From positions 620,001 through 684,000 of the forward strand of contig JAHBWW010000003.1 of assembly GCA_019636795.1 (NCBI GenBank): a stretch of DNA of 64,000 nt. Reading direction: 5' to 3'. This document shows, in pieces, positions 44,530-53,407 of this stretch; the stretch's first letter is position 1, and each line of letters begins with the position of its first letter. Source of the DNA: Phycisphaeraceae bacterium (GTDB lineage: Bacteria > Planctomycetota > Phycisphaerae > Phycisphaerales > UBA1924). The notes below the pieces were generated by a model. The model searched no databases. It saw nothing but the letters and a program-made list of their open reading frames with translations, and was not told the DNA's origin. The position numbers and the translations under genes were made by a program.

Positions 44530-45501
44530 TCAGCGTGTCCCCCTTCTGCGGCCGAACCACGCCAGTTGCCCAGCTGTCGCCAGGAGCGTCATGGCAAAGA
44601 TCAACACTCCGATGGCGGCTGCATACCCATACGCGCCATACGTGAACTGTCGGTAGATTTCGAGATTCAGAACGGTGGTGTAGGGAGTTTCTGATCGCCC
44701 GGTCATGATGAACACGAGGTCGAAGACCTGAAGCGCGCCGATGACGCCAGTGACCAGCAGAAAAGTGGTCATCGGACCAACCATCGGCCATGTGATGCTG
44801 CGCACGACTTCGAAGCGAGATGCACCGTCGAGAGCAGCGGCTTCGTACAGGCTTCGCGGGACACTCTGGAGCGACGCGAGATAGAGCACCGCGCAGAACC
44901 CGATGCTGCGCCAGATCTGCACAACCACGATCCAGAACAACGGCCAGTACCCATCGATAAGCCATCGCGGCGTCGCCGAAATTCCCAACCCACTCAGCGC
45001 CCAGTTGAGAAGCCCCGCTTCGTCGTTGAGCACCCACCGCCACACGAATCCGATCGCAACAATCGAGACAATCGTGGGCATGAAGATCATTGTGCGCACA
45101 AGGGTGCGGCCTCGAAACCACGGCGCATCGAGCAACACCGCAATGACAAACGCGATCAACACCGACACAGGAACCGTCGCAGCGACGAAGACAATCGTGT
45201 TGAAGATGCCGGCAGAGATGTTGGGATCGACCATCAGTCGGCGGAAGTTGGCAAGCCCCACCCATGTCGGCAGTTGCCAGCCGGTCTCACTGGTCCACAA
45301 TGCCCCGCCGCTCCACTGAAAAAACCCGAGCAGCAACCCCGCAACAGTCGGCAAAAGCACAAACGTGGTCAGCACAATCACGGGAAGTGTGAGAAACCCG
45401 TAAGCGGGCACGTTGTGTTCGTTGACGCGAGCCACGATGCGGACAGTCCCTTTCGCCTGCGAGGACAAGAAACGGTGCGAACGATGAACGCTCGCTTGCA
45501 C
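44530..45501 (-). CDS. Carbohydrate ABC transporter permease (MalF/LacF type)
   Basis: 323 residues from the GTG at 45501; another GTG at 45435 would remove 22 residues and leave a tighter N-terminus (VARVNEHNVPAYGFLTLPV). Six helices and the EAA loop EAAALDGASRFEVVRSITWP. With the MalG-type partner it forms the membrane pore of a sugar importer. Order on the minus strand: lipoprotein, this permease, second permease, binding protein. Confidence 0.9.
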   Translation of the reverse strand: MQASVHRSHRFLSSQAKGTVRIVARVNEHNVPAYGFLTLPVIVLTTFVLLPTVAGLLLGFFQWSGGALWTSETGWQLPTWVGLANFRRLMVDPNISAGIFNTIVFVAATVPVSVLIAFVIAVLLDAPWFRGRTLVRTMIFMPTIVSIVAIGFVWRWVLNDEAGLLNWALSGLGISATPRWLIDGYWPLFWIVVVQIWRSIGFCAVLYLASLQSVPRSLYEAAALDGASRFEVVRSITWPMVGPMTTFLLVTGVIGALQVFDLVFIMTGRSETPYTTVLNLEIYRQFTYGAYGYAAAIGVLIFAMTLLATAGQLAWFGRRRGTR

Positions 45502-45510
45502 ACCTCGACT

Positions 45511-46200
45511 TCAAGAACGACGAGCGCTCCCCACAAGCGCCATCCAACCTTCGTAATGCTGCCCGACGCTTTCCTGAGGCCCGACGAGTTTGATGAAGAC
45601 ATTGCCGCGCCCGGTTTGGACAATCGCCCCGAGCACAACCCACCCAGCACGCGGCGTGGCGACACCAGAACCCGGCATGCCATCCATGTAAGTGCCTCGA
45701 AGTTCAACCATTGTGACGGCAAGGCCATTGATCGTTTGCTGTTCTATCTTTGGCTGAGCGGTACGCCCGGTTGTGTCTGTGACCTGTGCTGCCCATCGGT
45801 TGATGTTCGCGTCGATCGAACCCCCAGCGACGCTGAATGTCGTCAGGCAGTCCCCGACGTGCAGTTCAGCAGCCCGCATCGCGTTAGCCGGTTCTACCGA
45901 ACGCCAACCGTTCGGGATCGCGAACGCAACGCCGCCGACTTCAACAGTGTCCGAACCCGCGAGCCGACCCGCGGCTGCTGTGGTCGAGGCATCGCGATTG
46001 CGAACCGAATCCGCCAGATCCCGCCCCGCTGCTGCGGACTTGCCGAGCGAGGACTGGGGCTGATCGATCAGACTCGCGCCCGGTTGAGCATTTGAACTTG
46101 ACGACTCCTCGCACCCGCCCAGGAGTGCGATCGCACCGCTGGCGGAGATCAACATGGCCACACTCGCTGCCAACCTCTTGGGGGACTGTTCAGGTTTCAT
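45511..46200 (-). CDS. Lipoprotein, hypothetical, upstream of the sugar ABC operon
   Basis: 229 residues from the ATG at 46200. A lipobox at IALLGGC (Cys30) is followed by a Ser/Asn-rich linker (EESSSSNAQPG). The mature domain (~75-229) has FAIPNGWRSVEPANAMRAAE, GNVFIKLVGPQESVGQHYEG and WMALVGSARRS. It lies 9 bases before the first permease gene and is probably part of that operon. It is not a solute-binding protein by length or sequence. No family recognised. Confidence 0.75.
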   Translation of the reverse strand: MKPEQSPKRLAASVAMLISASGAIALLGGCEESSSSNAQPGASLIDQPQSSLGKSAAAGRDLADSVRNRDASTTAAAGRLAGSDTVEVGGVAFAIPNGWRSVEPANAMRAAELHVGDCLTTFSVAGGSIDANINRWAAQVTDTTGRTAQPKIEQQTINGLAVTMVELRGTYMDGMPGSGVATPRAGWVVLGAIVQTGRGNVFIKLVGPQESVGQHYEGWMALVGSARRS

Positions 46201-46351
46201 GCCCACAGCGTAGCGAAGATTGGCGGCCGGTGCATGCGGTTTCTGCTAGGGGACGTGACTTATTCGGCGCGCGTTCAGGATCGGCCAAGCACTTGTGCGG
46301 GAGCGCGCGGGCCTCTATCCTGCTGCCTGCCCCACACATCGAGGAGTGCGC

Positions 46352-47818
46352 ATGACCAAGTATCGCTCCACCCCGGACCAGAACCTCAAAGGCATGCCAT
46401 CGGGTGTGCCATTCATCATCGGCAACGAACTGGCCGAGCGATTTTCGTTCTATGGGATGAAGGGGATACTTGTCACCTTTATGACTCTGCACATGCTCAA
46501 CGCAATGGGCGAATCTGCGAACATGACTGAGTCTGAAGCCAAAGCCTGGTACCACGCATTCACCGGGCTTGCGTATACGTTTCCGATTCTGGGGGCACTT
46601 GTTGCGGACGTGTTCTGGGGAAAGTACAAGACAATCTTGATCATCAGTTTGATGTATTGCGTCGGTCATGCGTGTCTGGCGGTGATGGACTATGCCCCGG
46701 CAATGGGAATGGGCATGAAGCCGTGGCTGCTCGCAGGCATGCTCTTTATCGCGATCGGAGCAGGCGCAATCAAGTCGTGTGTGTCGGCGCATGTCGGCGA
46801 CCAGTTTGGATCTGGCAACAAGCGTCTGCTTGCGATCGTCTTCAACTGGTTCTACTTCTCGATCAATGTCGGCGCAGCGGTCTCCAACCTGCTGACCCCA
46901 AAGCTCCTTGAAGGAATCAAGATCGGCACGGACACTCAAACCGGCGAGGCGATCGTCTTTGGAGGGCCATGGATCGCCTTTGGATTGCCTGGAGTTCTCA
47001 TGGCACTCGCAACGTTCGTGTTCTGGCTTGGACGCAACAAGTTCATTCATGTGCCACCCGCAGGTTGGCAAAAATTCAAGCAGGAAACCTTCAGCCCAGA
47101 AGGGATTCAGGCGCTCAAGTCTCTGGCGCCCTTGTTTGTCGTATTCGTGATGATGTTCTGGGCGATTTTCGACCAGACTGGCTCCGCTTGGGTGCTGCAA
47201 GCGCGACAGATGGACAGAAACTTTCTCGGGGTCGAGTGGCTCGAAGCTCAGATTCAGTTCGTCAACCCCATACTCATTCTGACCGGCATTCCGTTCTTCG
47301 CCTATGTTGTGTATCCGCTGATGGGAAAGTTTTTTGACCCAACCCCACTACGCAAGATCGGAATCGGGTTCGTGCTCGCTGCACTCGCATTCGCAATCAG
47401 CGCCTGGATCGAATCACAGATTCAGTCGGGCAAGACACCGAACATCGGATGGCAGTTTGTGGCATACCTTGTGCTGACGGCGGCAGAAATTCTCGTGTCG
47501 ATCGTCTGCCTGGAGTTCGCATACACACAAAGTCCTCCCAAGATGAAAAGCTTCGTCATGGGCATATATTTTCTCGGCGTCGCGGTGGGAAACTACTTCG
47601 CAATGGGAGTCAACTGGGTACTTGAGAGCACCAAAAACGCCGAGGGACAGACGCTGCTTGAAGGCGCAAACTACTACTGGTTCTTCGCAGCGATGATGAT
47701 GATCACCTTTTTCGCCTATCTTGTCTTCGCCAAGTATTTCTACAAAGGCCGCGTCTACATCCAGGGCGAGGCAACCATCACCGCACGCGCCGAAGCCGAA
47801 GCACCCGACGCCCGATAG
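46352..47818 (+). CDS. POT-family proton-dependent oligopeptide transporter (PTR2)
   Basis: 488 residues from the ATG at 46352, with GAGGAG 5 bases upstream. The POT signature ExxERF is intact in IIGNELAERFSFYGMKGILV. PTR2 region: FTGLAYTFPILGALVADVFW and FNWFYFSINVGAAVSNLL. About 12-14 membrane helices. Imports di- and tripeptides with protons. It stands alone and is divergent from the lipoprotein gene. Confidence 0.93.
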   Translation: MTKYRSTPDQNLKGMPSGVPFIIGNELAERFSFYGMKGILVTFMTLHMLNAMGESANMTESEAKAWYHAFTGLAYTFPILGALVADVFWGKYKTILIISLMYCVGHACLAVMDYAPAMGMGMKPWLLAGMLFIAIGAGAIKSCVSAHVGDQFGSGNKRLLAIVFNWFYFSINVGAAVSNLLTPKLLEGIKIGTDTQTGEAIVFGGPWIAFGLPGVLMALATFVFWLGRNKFIHVPPAGWQKFKQETFSPEGIQALKSLAPLFVVFVMMFWAIFDQTGSAWVLQARQMDRNFLGVEWLEAQIQFVNPILILTGIPFFAYVVYPLMGKFFDPTPLRKIGIGFVLAALAFAISAWIESQIQSGKTPNIGWQFVAYLVLTAAEILVSIVCLEFAYTQSPPKMKSFVMGIYFLGVAVGNYFAMGVNWVLESTKNAEGQTLLEGANYYWFFAAMMMITFFAYLVFAKYFYKGRVYIQGEATITARAEAEAPDAR

Positions 47819-47948
47819 AACCGGTCCATCACCTGACCGACTTTCCCCGCGTGAGTTCCGCCGCGTTCTCTCGCTTGAACACATCGGACTTGAACTCGAT
47901 GGACACGCCGCGCGACCGTACCTGACTTCCTCCCCGGAGACCTCACCC

Positions 47949-48242
47949 ATGGGAACCCCAGCTGCACGTGTGACTGACATGACCGCCACCGGCGACCCCA
48001 TCACCGGACCAGGCGTGGCCACCGTCATGATCGGCAAAATGCCCGCCTCGGTCATGGGCGATGTCGTGTCCGGAGGTGTCTGCGTTGGTGCGGTAGTGAT
48101 GGGAAGTGCGACGGTCCTGATCGGCGGCCGGCCTGCGACCAAACTCGGCTCGTCGGTTGCTGGTGCCAACCCCACCAGCGGCGTCCCCGTGTCCACCAGC
48201 GTCCTGACCCCGTGCTGCCCAACCGTCCTCATCGGGGGCTGA
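47949..48242 (+). CDS. Orphan PAAR-domain protein
   Basis: 97 residues; start supported by CGGAGA. N-terminus MGTPAARVTDMTATGDPITG contains a literal PAAR, followed by Gly/Val-rich repeats with VLIGGRPATKLGSSV and a CCPTVLIGG end, matching a full PAAR fold. PAAR proteins sharpen the tip of type VI secretion or related contractile spikes. No VgrG, Hcp, sheath or effector domain is adjacent, and the protein ends right after the domain. It overlaps the convergent GNAT gene by 14 bases. Confidence 0.88.
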   Translation: MGTPAARVTDMTATGDPITGPGVATVMIGKMPASVMGDVVSGGVCVGAVVMGSATVLIGGRPATKLGSSVAGANPTSGVPVSTSVLTPCCPTVLIGG

Positions 48243-48735
48243 TCGCGCTGGCCGCGCACCGCCTGGTCGCCGTTTCGTCGAGCCTGTAGCGCACCGTACC
48301 GCTCGTGCGCTGCGCCCCGAGGCGGTCATAGAACCGCAGCGCCCCCTCGTTGGCCTCGACCGCCGACCACTCCATGCCCATGAATCCCTCGCGGACAGCC
48401 AGCCCCGCCAGCAGCGCCATCGCTGCCCGTCCAAAGCCGCGACCGCGAAACTCGGACGCGATGACAATGTCGTCGATATAGAGCCGGGCGGTGCCCGCAA
48501 ATGTGGACACGACCGCGCTCACCCACGCATGCCCGACGCGCTCAGCCCCGCGCCCATCGCGCTCCACGAGCACAAAGCACCGCCCCATCGGCCTGGGCCC
48601 GAAGAGCAACCGCGCCAGATCCGCCTCGCTCGCTGTCACCGCCTCGGGCCGCCCCTCGACCGCAGCCAGATCGCGCGTCAGCGCCAGCACGAATGGCAAA
48701 TCTGTCGCAGCAGCAGGACGCAGTTCAAGGCTCAT
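48229..48735 (-). CDS. GNAT-family N-acetyltransferase
   Basis: 168 residues from the ATG at 48735 (MSLELRPAAATDLPFVLALT). Acetyl-CoA motif A: LYIDDIVIASEFRGRGFGRA (R/Q-x-x-G-x-G/A). Then GMEWSAVEANEGALRFYDRL (motif B). Resembles the diamine/aminoglycoside-type small GNATs, but substrate is not readable. Stands alone. Confidence 0.88.
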   Translation of the reverse strand: MSLELRPAAATDLPFVLALTRDLAAVEGRPEAVTASEADLARLLFGPRPMGRCFVLVERDGRGAERVGHAWVSAVVSTFAGTARLYIDDIVIASEFRGRGFGRAAMALLAGLAVREGFMGMEWSAVEANEGALRFYDRLGAQRTSGTVRYRLDETATRRCAASAISPR

Positions 48736-48767
48736 GGACAAGCGTAGAACCACTCTCGCCCGCGCCG

Positions 48768-49241
48768 TTACTGCCACAACCACATGGCCAGAGCAAACAG
48801 CCCCAGCGCCATGACATGAATCCCCCAGATCCCGATCGCAAACAGCGCCTGCCGCCGCGTCGTCCACGCCATGATCCGCTGGCGATGCCGATACATCACG
48901 ACCACCATCGCCGCACTGAAAAACCCGAACACATCGGCACCCAACACCGGCCACGGCAGCGTCTGCGACGACCGCTGCTGCCACAGAGTCGCGCCAACCG
49001 GAATCAGCACAAACACCGCCGCAACCCCCGAGAAACACCCCGGCGCCATCGCCAGCACCAGCCATCCAAACATGGCTCGCGGAGAACCGATCTTGAGCAC
49101 CAGTTTCTCGCCGCACTCTGGACACACTGCGGCCTTGGCATCGCGCAGGTCATAGCCGCAGCGCGGACACCCGACCGATCGCCCGCGCAGAAACGCAACC
49201 ACCTCAGCCTGCGCTTGCCCCGCATCCTGCCCCGCCGCCAT
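48768..49241 (-). CDS. Zinc-ribbon membrane protein
   Basis: 157 residues from the ATG at 49241; an in-frame GTG at 49289 would add 16. The N-terminal zinc ribbon GCPRCGYDLRDAKAAVCPEC is followed by about four helices (FGWLVLAMAPGCFSGVAAVF, LGADVFGFFSAAMVVVMY, IWGIHVMALGLFALAMW). This CPxCGYDLR-CPECG plus membrane layout is a recurrent planctomycete type of unknown role. Confidence 0.7.
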   Translation of the reverse strand: MAAGQDAGQAQAEVVAFLRGRSVGCPRCGYDLRDAKAAVCPECGEKLVLKIGSPRAMFGWLVLAMAPGCFSGVAAVFVLIPVGATLWQQRSSQTLPWPVLGADVFGFFSAAMVVVMYRHRQRIMAWTTRRQALFAIGIWGIHVMALGLFALAMWLWQ

Positions 49242-49540
49242 GCCTGTGCCGTCGTCCAAACCCCAACCCTCCAGCCGATCGCGCCACACTTCAACGCACC
49301 GCACCGGCACCAGGTTCGATTGTACAGAGACCACCAGACAAGGGTCCTGCCCCGGCACCCGGCAGGGGGCCGCCCTGACGCCCTCAATAAACGGGATGGG
49401 CGCACACCGATGCCCACCCTGCTTTCCAGAGCCGCTCCCCATGCAAAGAATTCTCATCCCCCTGCCGCGCATCGGGCGTTTTCCGGTATCATGAATCGTG
49501 CCGGGTCGCTGGCGCACCATGGGCTGGGAAGGAGTTGGTC

Positions 49541-50941
49541 ATGCTCAGCACAAATCAGACAAATGTATCCAACGCCTCAGCCTATCTGATAATCTTGCTG
49601 CGGCTGGCCTGTGCCTTGCCCCTGGCACTGCTCTCCGTACCCGCAGCACACGCAGGTGATGAGTGCCAGCCGCAGTGGGTGACCGACTCCGCGTGCCTGC
49701 CGGGTCTCAATGGCACCGTCTACACCGCCGCAGTCTGGGATGACGGCACCGGCAAGGCTCTGTATGTCGGCGGATCCTTCACCATCGCCGGTTGCACTCA
49801 GGCCTCCAACATCGCCCGCTGGGACGGCTCATCGTGGCAGGCGCTCGGTGCCGGCATCAACTACGCCGTGGTCACCCTGAGCGTCTTCGACGATGGCTCA
49901 GGCTCGGCGCTCTACGCCGGTGGCGGCTTCTGGCAGGCAGGCCCGAGCACCGCAAACCGCATCGCCCGCTGGGACGGCTCAACATGGTCGCCCCTCGGCT
50001 CAGGCATGAACGACTGGGTCCGCTCCCTCGCGGTCTTCGACGACGGCTCGGGCCCGGCGCTCTACGCCGGCGGCAGCTTCACGCACGCAGGCGGGAGCGC
50101 GGCCAACCGCATCGCTCGCTGGGACGGCTCAACATGGTCGCCCCTCGGCTCGGGCATCAACGGCGATGTCTACGCCCTCACAGCCTTTAGCGACACCCCG
50201 ACCGGCGAGCCCGCGCTGTATGCCGGCGGCTTCTTCACTCAAGCGGGCGGCACACCGGCCAACGCCATCGCACGCTGGAACGGCTCGGCTTGGTCGCCGC
50301 TAGGGTCGGGCATGAGCAACGGCTTCGTCCTCACCCTGACAGCCTTCGACGATGGCAGCGGCGGGGGTCCGGTGCTGCATGCCGGTGGCTTCTTCACGCA
50401 CGCGGGCGGAACCACAGCCAACTCCATCGCGCGCTGGAACGGCTCAGCATGGTCGCCCCTGGCTTCGGGTATGAACGAACGGGTCCGCAGCCTGAGCGTC
50501 TTCGACGATGGCTCGGGCCCGGCGCTCTACGCAGGCGGACAGTTCACCCTCGCAGGCGGCAGCCCGGCCAACACCATCGCACGCTGGGACGGCTCGGCAT
50601 GGTCGCCGCTGGGCTCAGGGTTCAGCGGCAGCGTCAATGGAATTTTGCCCTCCGTCCGCACCCTGAGCATCTTCGACACCGGCCAAGGCCCGACGCTCTA
50701 CGCAGGCGGCACGTTTACGCAGACTGGTCAAAGCCCGGCCTACCACTTCGCCCACTGGCTGCCGCGCCCGCCCTGCCCGGCTGATCTGAACAATGACTGC
50801 GCCCTCGACTTCTTCGACGTCTCCGCTTTCCTGGCCGCATTTTCAGCTTCCGATCCGATCGCGGACTTCAACAGCGATGGCAACTTCGACTTCTTTGATG
50901 CGCTCGCATACCTCACAGCCTTCGGTGCCGGATGCCCGTGA
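49541..50941 (+). CDS. Secreted ~50-residue-repeat protein with GC-type dockerin tail
   Basis: 466 residues from the ATG at 49541, with AAGGAG 6 bases upstream. Signal peptide LLRLACALPLALLSVPAAHA. Six to seven ~50-residue repeats, each with IARWDGSTWSPLGSGM, a V-x-x-L-x-V-F-D-D-G-S-G stretch and ALYAGGSFTHAGGSAAN, probably one propeller blade each. The nucleotide copies are also very alike, suggesting recent expansion. C-terminal dockerin pair: NDCALDFFDVSAFLAAFS and SDGNFDFFDALAYLTAFG ending AGCP. Function unknown; extracellular adhesin-like or structural role possible. Confidence 0.88.
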   Translation: MLSTNQTNVSNASAYLIILLRLACALPLALLSVPAAHAGDECQPQWVTDSACLPGLNGTVYTAAVWDDGTGKALYVGGSFTIAGCTQASNIARWDGSSWQALGAGINYAVVTLSVFDDGSGSALYAGGGFWQAGPSTANRIARWDGSTWSPLGSGMNDWVRSLAVFDDGSGPALYAGGSFTHAGGSAANRIARWDGSTWSPLGSGINGDVYALTAFSDTPTGEPALYAGGFFTQAGGTPANAIARWNGSAWSPLGSGMSNGFVLTLTAFDDGSGGGPVLHAGGFFTHAGGTTANSIARWNGSAWSPLASGMNERVRSLSVFDDGSGPALYAGGQFTLAGGSPANTIARWDGSAWSPLGSGFSGSVNGILPSVRTLSIFDTGQGPTLYAGGTFTQTGQSPAYHFAHWLPRPPCPADLNNDCALDFFDVSAFLAAFSASDPIADFNSDGNFDFFDALAYLTAFGAGCP

Positions 50942-50968
50942 GCGTAATCTTGTTCTGAGTCAACGGAT

Positions 50969-51733
50969 ATGGACCCTTTGATACAGACACTGACCGTCCT
51001 CACAGAGCGGCTGTTCAGGCCAGTGCAACCAGACGGTGCAGCTTGCCCAGCGTGCGCCTACCCCGATGGTGTGCCTTGCCCCGAATGCGGGCTCGGGGTC
51101 GAATGGCAAGAGCACCTCGCAGCCGAGTGGCGCACAGTGGCGCGGCGGGTCAAACTGACCGGCTGGGCGTGGTACGCAGGCCTGGCTGCGCTCGCATGCC
51201 TTGCCTTTGGATTGTCGCCGATGACGCCGCAGTCCAACATCGTCTTTGAACTGAGCCTGGCAGTGATCGTCGCTGGGGTCTGGCTGATGCATGTCTGGCA
51301 GGCCGCACTGATCATCCGTCAGCCGGTGCCGCTCGTGCGCGGAAAGACCCTCTTCGCGCTGGCGACCTTCCTGGCAATGCCATCAGCGTGGGCAATCATT
51401 CAGTTCCTCTCCCACACTCAGACCTACCGCTACACTGCTTCCATGGCGATAGGCGGGTTGGTTCTTGTTGCGCTCTGGACGGGGTCCGCGTGTCATCGAA
51501 TTGTCGAACTCCGATCAGCAAAGAGCATCAACGACCGTGGCCCCTTGCTGTTCGTGGCCGCTCTGGCCTTGGGCTTCATCCTGATTGCCACCCGGCAGGA
51601 TGGACTCGCGGCTGTGGTCAACTTCATCCTGATTCTTGCCTTGGCAGAGTTTCCCATGCGCCGTGCCGATCGCGTACTCAAGCATAAAAATGTCGATCAA
51701 GAGCGCCAGAACGAGCAGCCTTCAGTCGTGTGA
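50969..51733 (+). CDS. Zinc-ribbon membrane protein
   Basis: 254 residues. The N-terminal zinc ribbon CPACAYPDGVPCPECGLGVE (~26-45) precedes about six hydrophobic helices (YAGLAALACLAFGLSP, LAVIVAGVWLMHVWQ, GGLVLVALWTGSA, LLFVAALALGFILIA). 27 bases after the dockerin gene on the same strand. Related in layout to the protein at 48768-49241. No function known. Confidence 0.75.
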   Translation: MDPLIQTLTVLTERLFRPVQPDGAACPACAYPDGVPCPECGLGVEWQEHLAAEWRTVARRVKLTGWAWYAGLAALACLAFGLSPMTPQSNIVFELSLAVIVAGVWLMHVWQAALIIRQPVPLVRGKTLFALATFLAMPSAWAIIQFLSHTQTYRYTASMAIGGLVLVALWTGSACHRIVELRSAKSINDRGPLLFVAALALGFILIATRQDGLAAVVNFILILALAEFPMRRADRVLKHKNVDQERQNEQPSVV

Positions 51734-51774
51734 GTACCTGAATGCATAAGCCGGCGTTCAACTCCCTCGCCCGC

Positions 51775-52245
51775 TCAAAAGCAGTGTTCACCCGGCAACG
51801 CCGACGCCTGCCCAATCCATTGCGTCAACAGCGCATCATCGATCGGATCACGTTCGTAGATGTGGTGGTAGCGCACGTGATTGATCTTCGACTCAACAGA
51901 TGGCACAGGATCGAGCGATGTGCCGCGGAAGAACGTCACCTTCACATACTTCGTGCAGCAGTGGAACGCGATGAACCAGCCCTCGCCCTCGACGCCATAA
52001 AACGGCGTATTCCAGCGCACCGCCTTGCGCACATCGGGCACTCTCCGCACAATCAGCTCATCAAGGCGGCGCCCGACAGCCTTCTTCCAGCCCGGCATCG
52101 CCGCGATATACGCCTGCACCGGCGCATCGCCGTCGGCCTTGGCAATCTGCGGATTGCCGCCGGTTAGTAGTTTCGGCCCGCGCTCGGCCCGCGCGTGCGG
52201 CGGCTTGGTTGCCTGCTTTGACTTTTGCTGTGATCGCTTGGCCAT
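51775..52245 (-). CDS. DUF1801 (YdhG-like) protein
   Basis: 156 residues from the ATG at 52245. A basic Lys/Arg-rich start is followed by the DUF1801 core: VQAYIAAMPGWKKAVGRRLD, KAVRWNTPFYGVEGEGWFIA, TKYVKVTFFRGTSLDP. This YjbR/CyaY-fold family is common but not biochemically defined. Single gene. Confidence 0.83.
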   Translation of the reverse strand: MAKRSQQKSKQATKPPHARAERGPKLLTGGNPQIAKADGDAPVQAYIAAMPGWKKAVGRRLDELIVRRVPDVRKAVRWNTPFYGVEGEGWFIAFHCCTKYVKVTFFRGTSLDPVPSVESKINHVRYHHIYERDPIDDALLTQWIGQASALPGEHCF

Positions 52246-52347
52246 CGGGAGCACTCGGTCACTTCAGCGTAGGCCGACCCGACCTCAGACTGTTGCACTC
52301 GCTGCTTGCACGACAGACCGCCACAGTTCGACCGCGGCTGACCCCCG

Positions 52348-53016
52348 CTACTTGACCATCGCTTTGACCCAGACCGGCACATACGGCGGCGTGCAGCCCT
52401 TCGAGACCGGCCAATCGCGATAGAGGCCGATCGCCTCGCCGATCGCGATCGCGCGCTCGCGGTGCTCGGGGTGCCTGATGCCGATCGCGCCGAGGGTGTT
52501 GTTCATCGTCCACTGCACTTCGGGCCTGGCTTTGGGCATTTCCTTTTCGATCCGGTCGAGCAGCGCGACAAGGTCGAGGCCTGCGGCGTCCTTGTTCACG
52601 CGGGCAGCCGTCAGATGCCACCCGGCGCGGGAAGCCCAGCGATCCTTGTCCTTCATCCACTTCACACGCAGCGTTTCTTTCTCCGGGTGCTGAGCGACGA
52701 CATAGGTGTTGAGCCATTCGGCGACCTGCGCACACGTCGTCGATCGCGTCAGCGTGTCGATCTCACCAGCGGACAAGGCCGCGGGTTTGACAATGAGCGC
52801 AGCCAGAAGCTGAGCCTCGAGGTTGCCGGTGCTCCAGAGTTCAAACGCGAGCCGCTGATCTGACTTGATGGTCTTGGCAATCGCACGAATATCGCCAAGT
52901 TTCACGCCGAACTGGTTGTCGGGCGCCCCAGCCTTGGTGTTGTGCCTGCGGCGAGCGTCGTCGCCAAGAGTCGCAAACCGGGCGAAAATGTCCTTGACAG
53001 TCATGGCGGAAGACAT
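52348..53016 (-). CDS. DNA alkylation repair protein (AlkD-like HEAT family)
   Basis: 222 residues from the ATG at 53016 (MSSAMTVKDIFARF); a second ATG 4 codons later is also possible. Helical-repeat AlkD-type fold: FGVKLGDIRAIAKTIKSDQR, LAFELWSTGNLEAQLLAALI, AEWLNTYVVAQHP, KDRWASRAGWHLTAARVN and TMNNTLGAIGIRHPEHRERA. AlkD relatives remove or recognise alkylated purines. Codons further upstream in this frame pass through tRNA-Pro. Confidence 0.82.
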   Translation of the reverse strand: MSSAMTVKDIFARFATLGDDARRRHNTKAGAPDNQFGVKLGDIRAIAKTIKSDQRLAFELWSTGNLEAQLLAALIVKPAALSAGEIDTLTRSTTCAQVAEWLNTYVVAQHPEKETLRVKWMKDKDRWASRAGWHLTAARVNKDAAGLDLVALLDRIEKEMPKARPEVQWTMNNTLGAIGIRHPEHRERAIAIGEAIGLYRDWPVSKGCTPPYVPVWVKAMVK

Positions 53017-53048
53017 AAAAGGATTATTGACCCGCTCAGGCTTTTCAA

Positions 53049-53122
53049 TCGGGGTGACAGGATTTGAACCTGCGACCTTTTGACCCCCAGTCAAACGCGC
53101 TACCAAGCTGCGCTACACCCCG
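53049..53122 (-). tRNA. tRNA-Pro (GGG)
   Basis: 74 bases with discriminator A. Acceptor CGGGGTG / CACCCCG; D arm GCGCAGCTTGGTAGCGC; anticodon stem TTTGA/TCAAA around loop CTGGGGG, anticodon GGG; T arm GCAGGTTCAAATCCTG. CCA is not encoded. Confidence 0.95.
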
Positions 53123-53318
53123 CACAGCCTCTTTTACTCGAGGCCGGTGGGGACGATAGGCGCATCGGACCCGGTGTGACGCCCTTGGCCTCTCAGGCAC
53201 CCAGCTCGCAACCGCAACCGTCCAATCACCCACGGTGCCAGGCCAACACCCGCTCTTCATCCCTCGTGTGCTGGCGGGTGCCGCGATTCCTAGGCCGTCG
53301 ATACCGCAAAGTTCGTCA

Positions 53319-53348
53319 TTGACACAACCCCCCGGTTCATGGTAGAAT
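53319..53348 (+). promoter_or_regulatory. Sigma-70-type promoter for dockerin lipoprotein-like gene
   Basis: TTGACA (53319-53324), 18-base spacer, TAGAAT (53343-53348), ~60 bases before the ATG at 53408. Confidence 0.75.
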
Positions 53349-53407
53349 TCCTCAGTTCGCATGCGAAGCCTGCGACGCATCGGATAGAGAGTGTGAGGAG
53401 AGAAATC

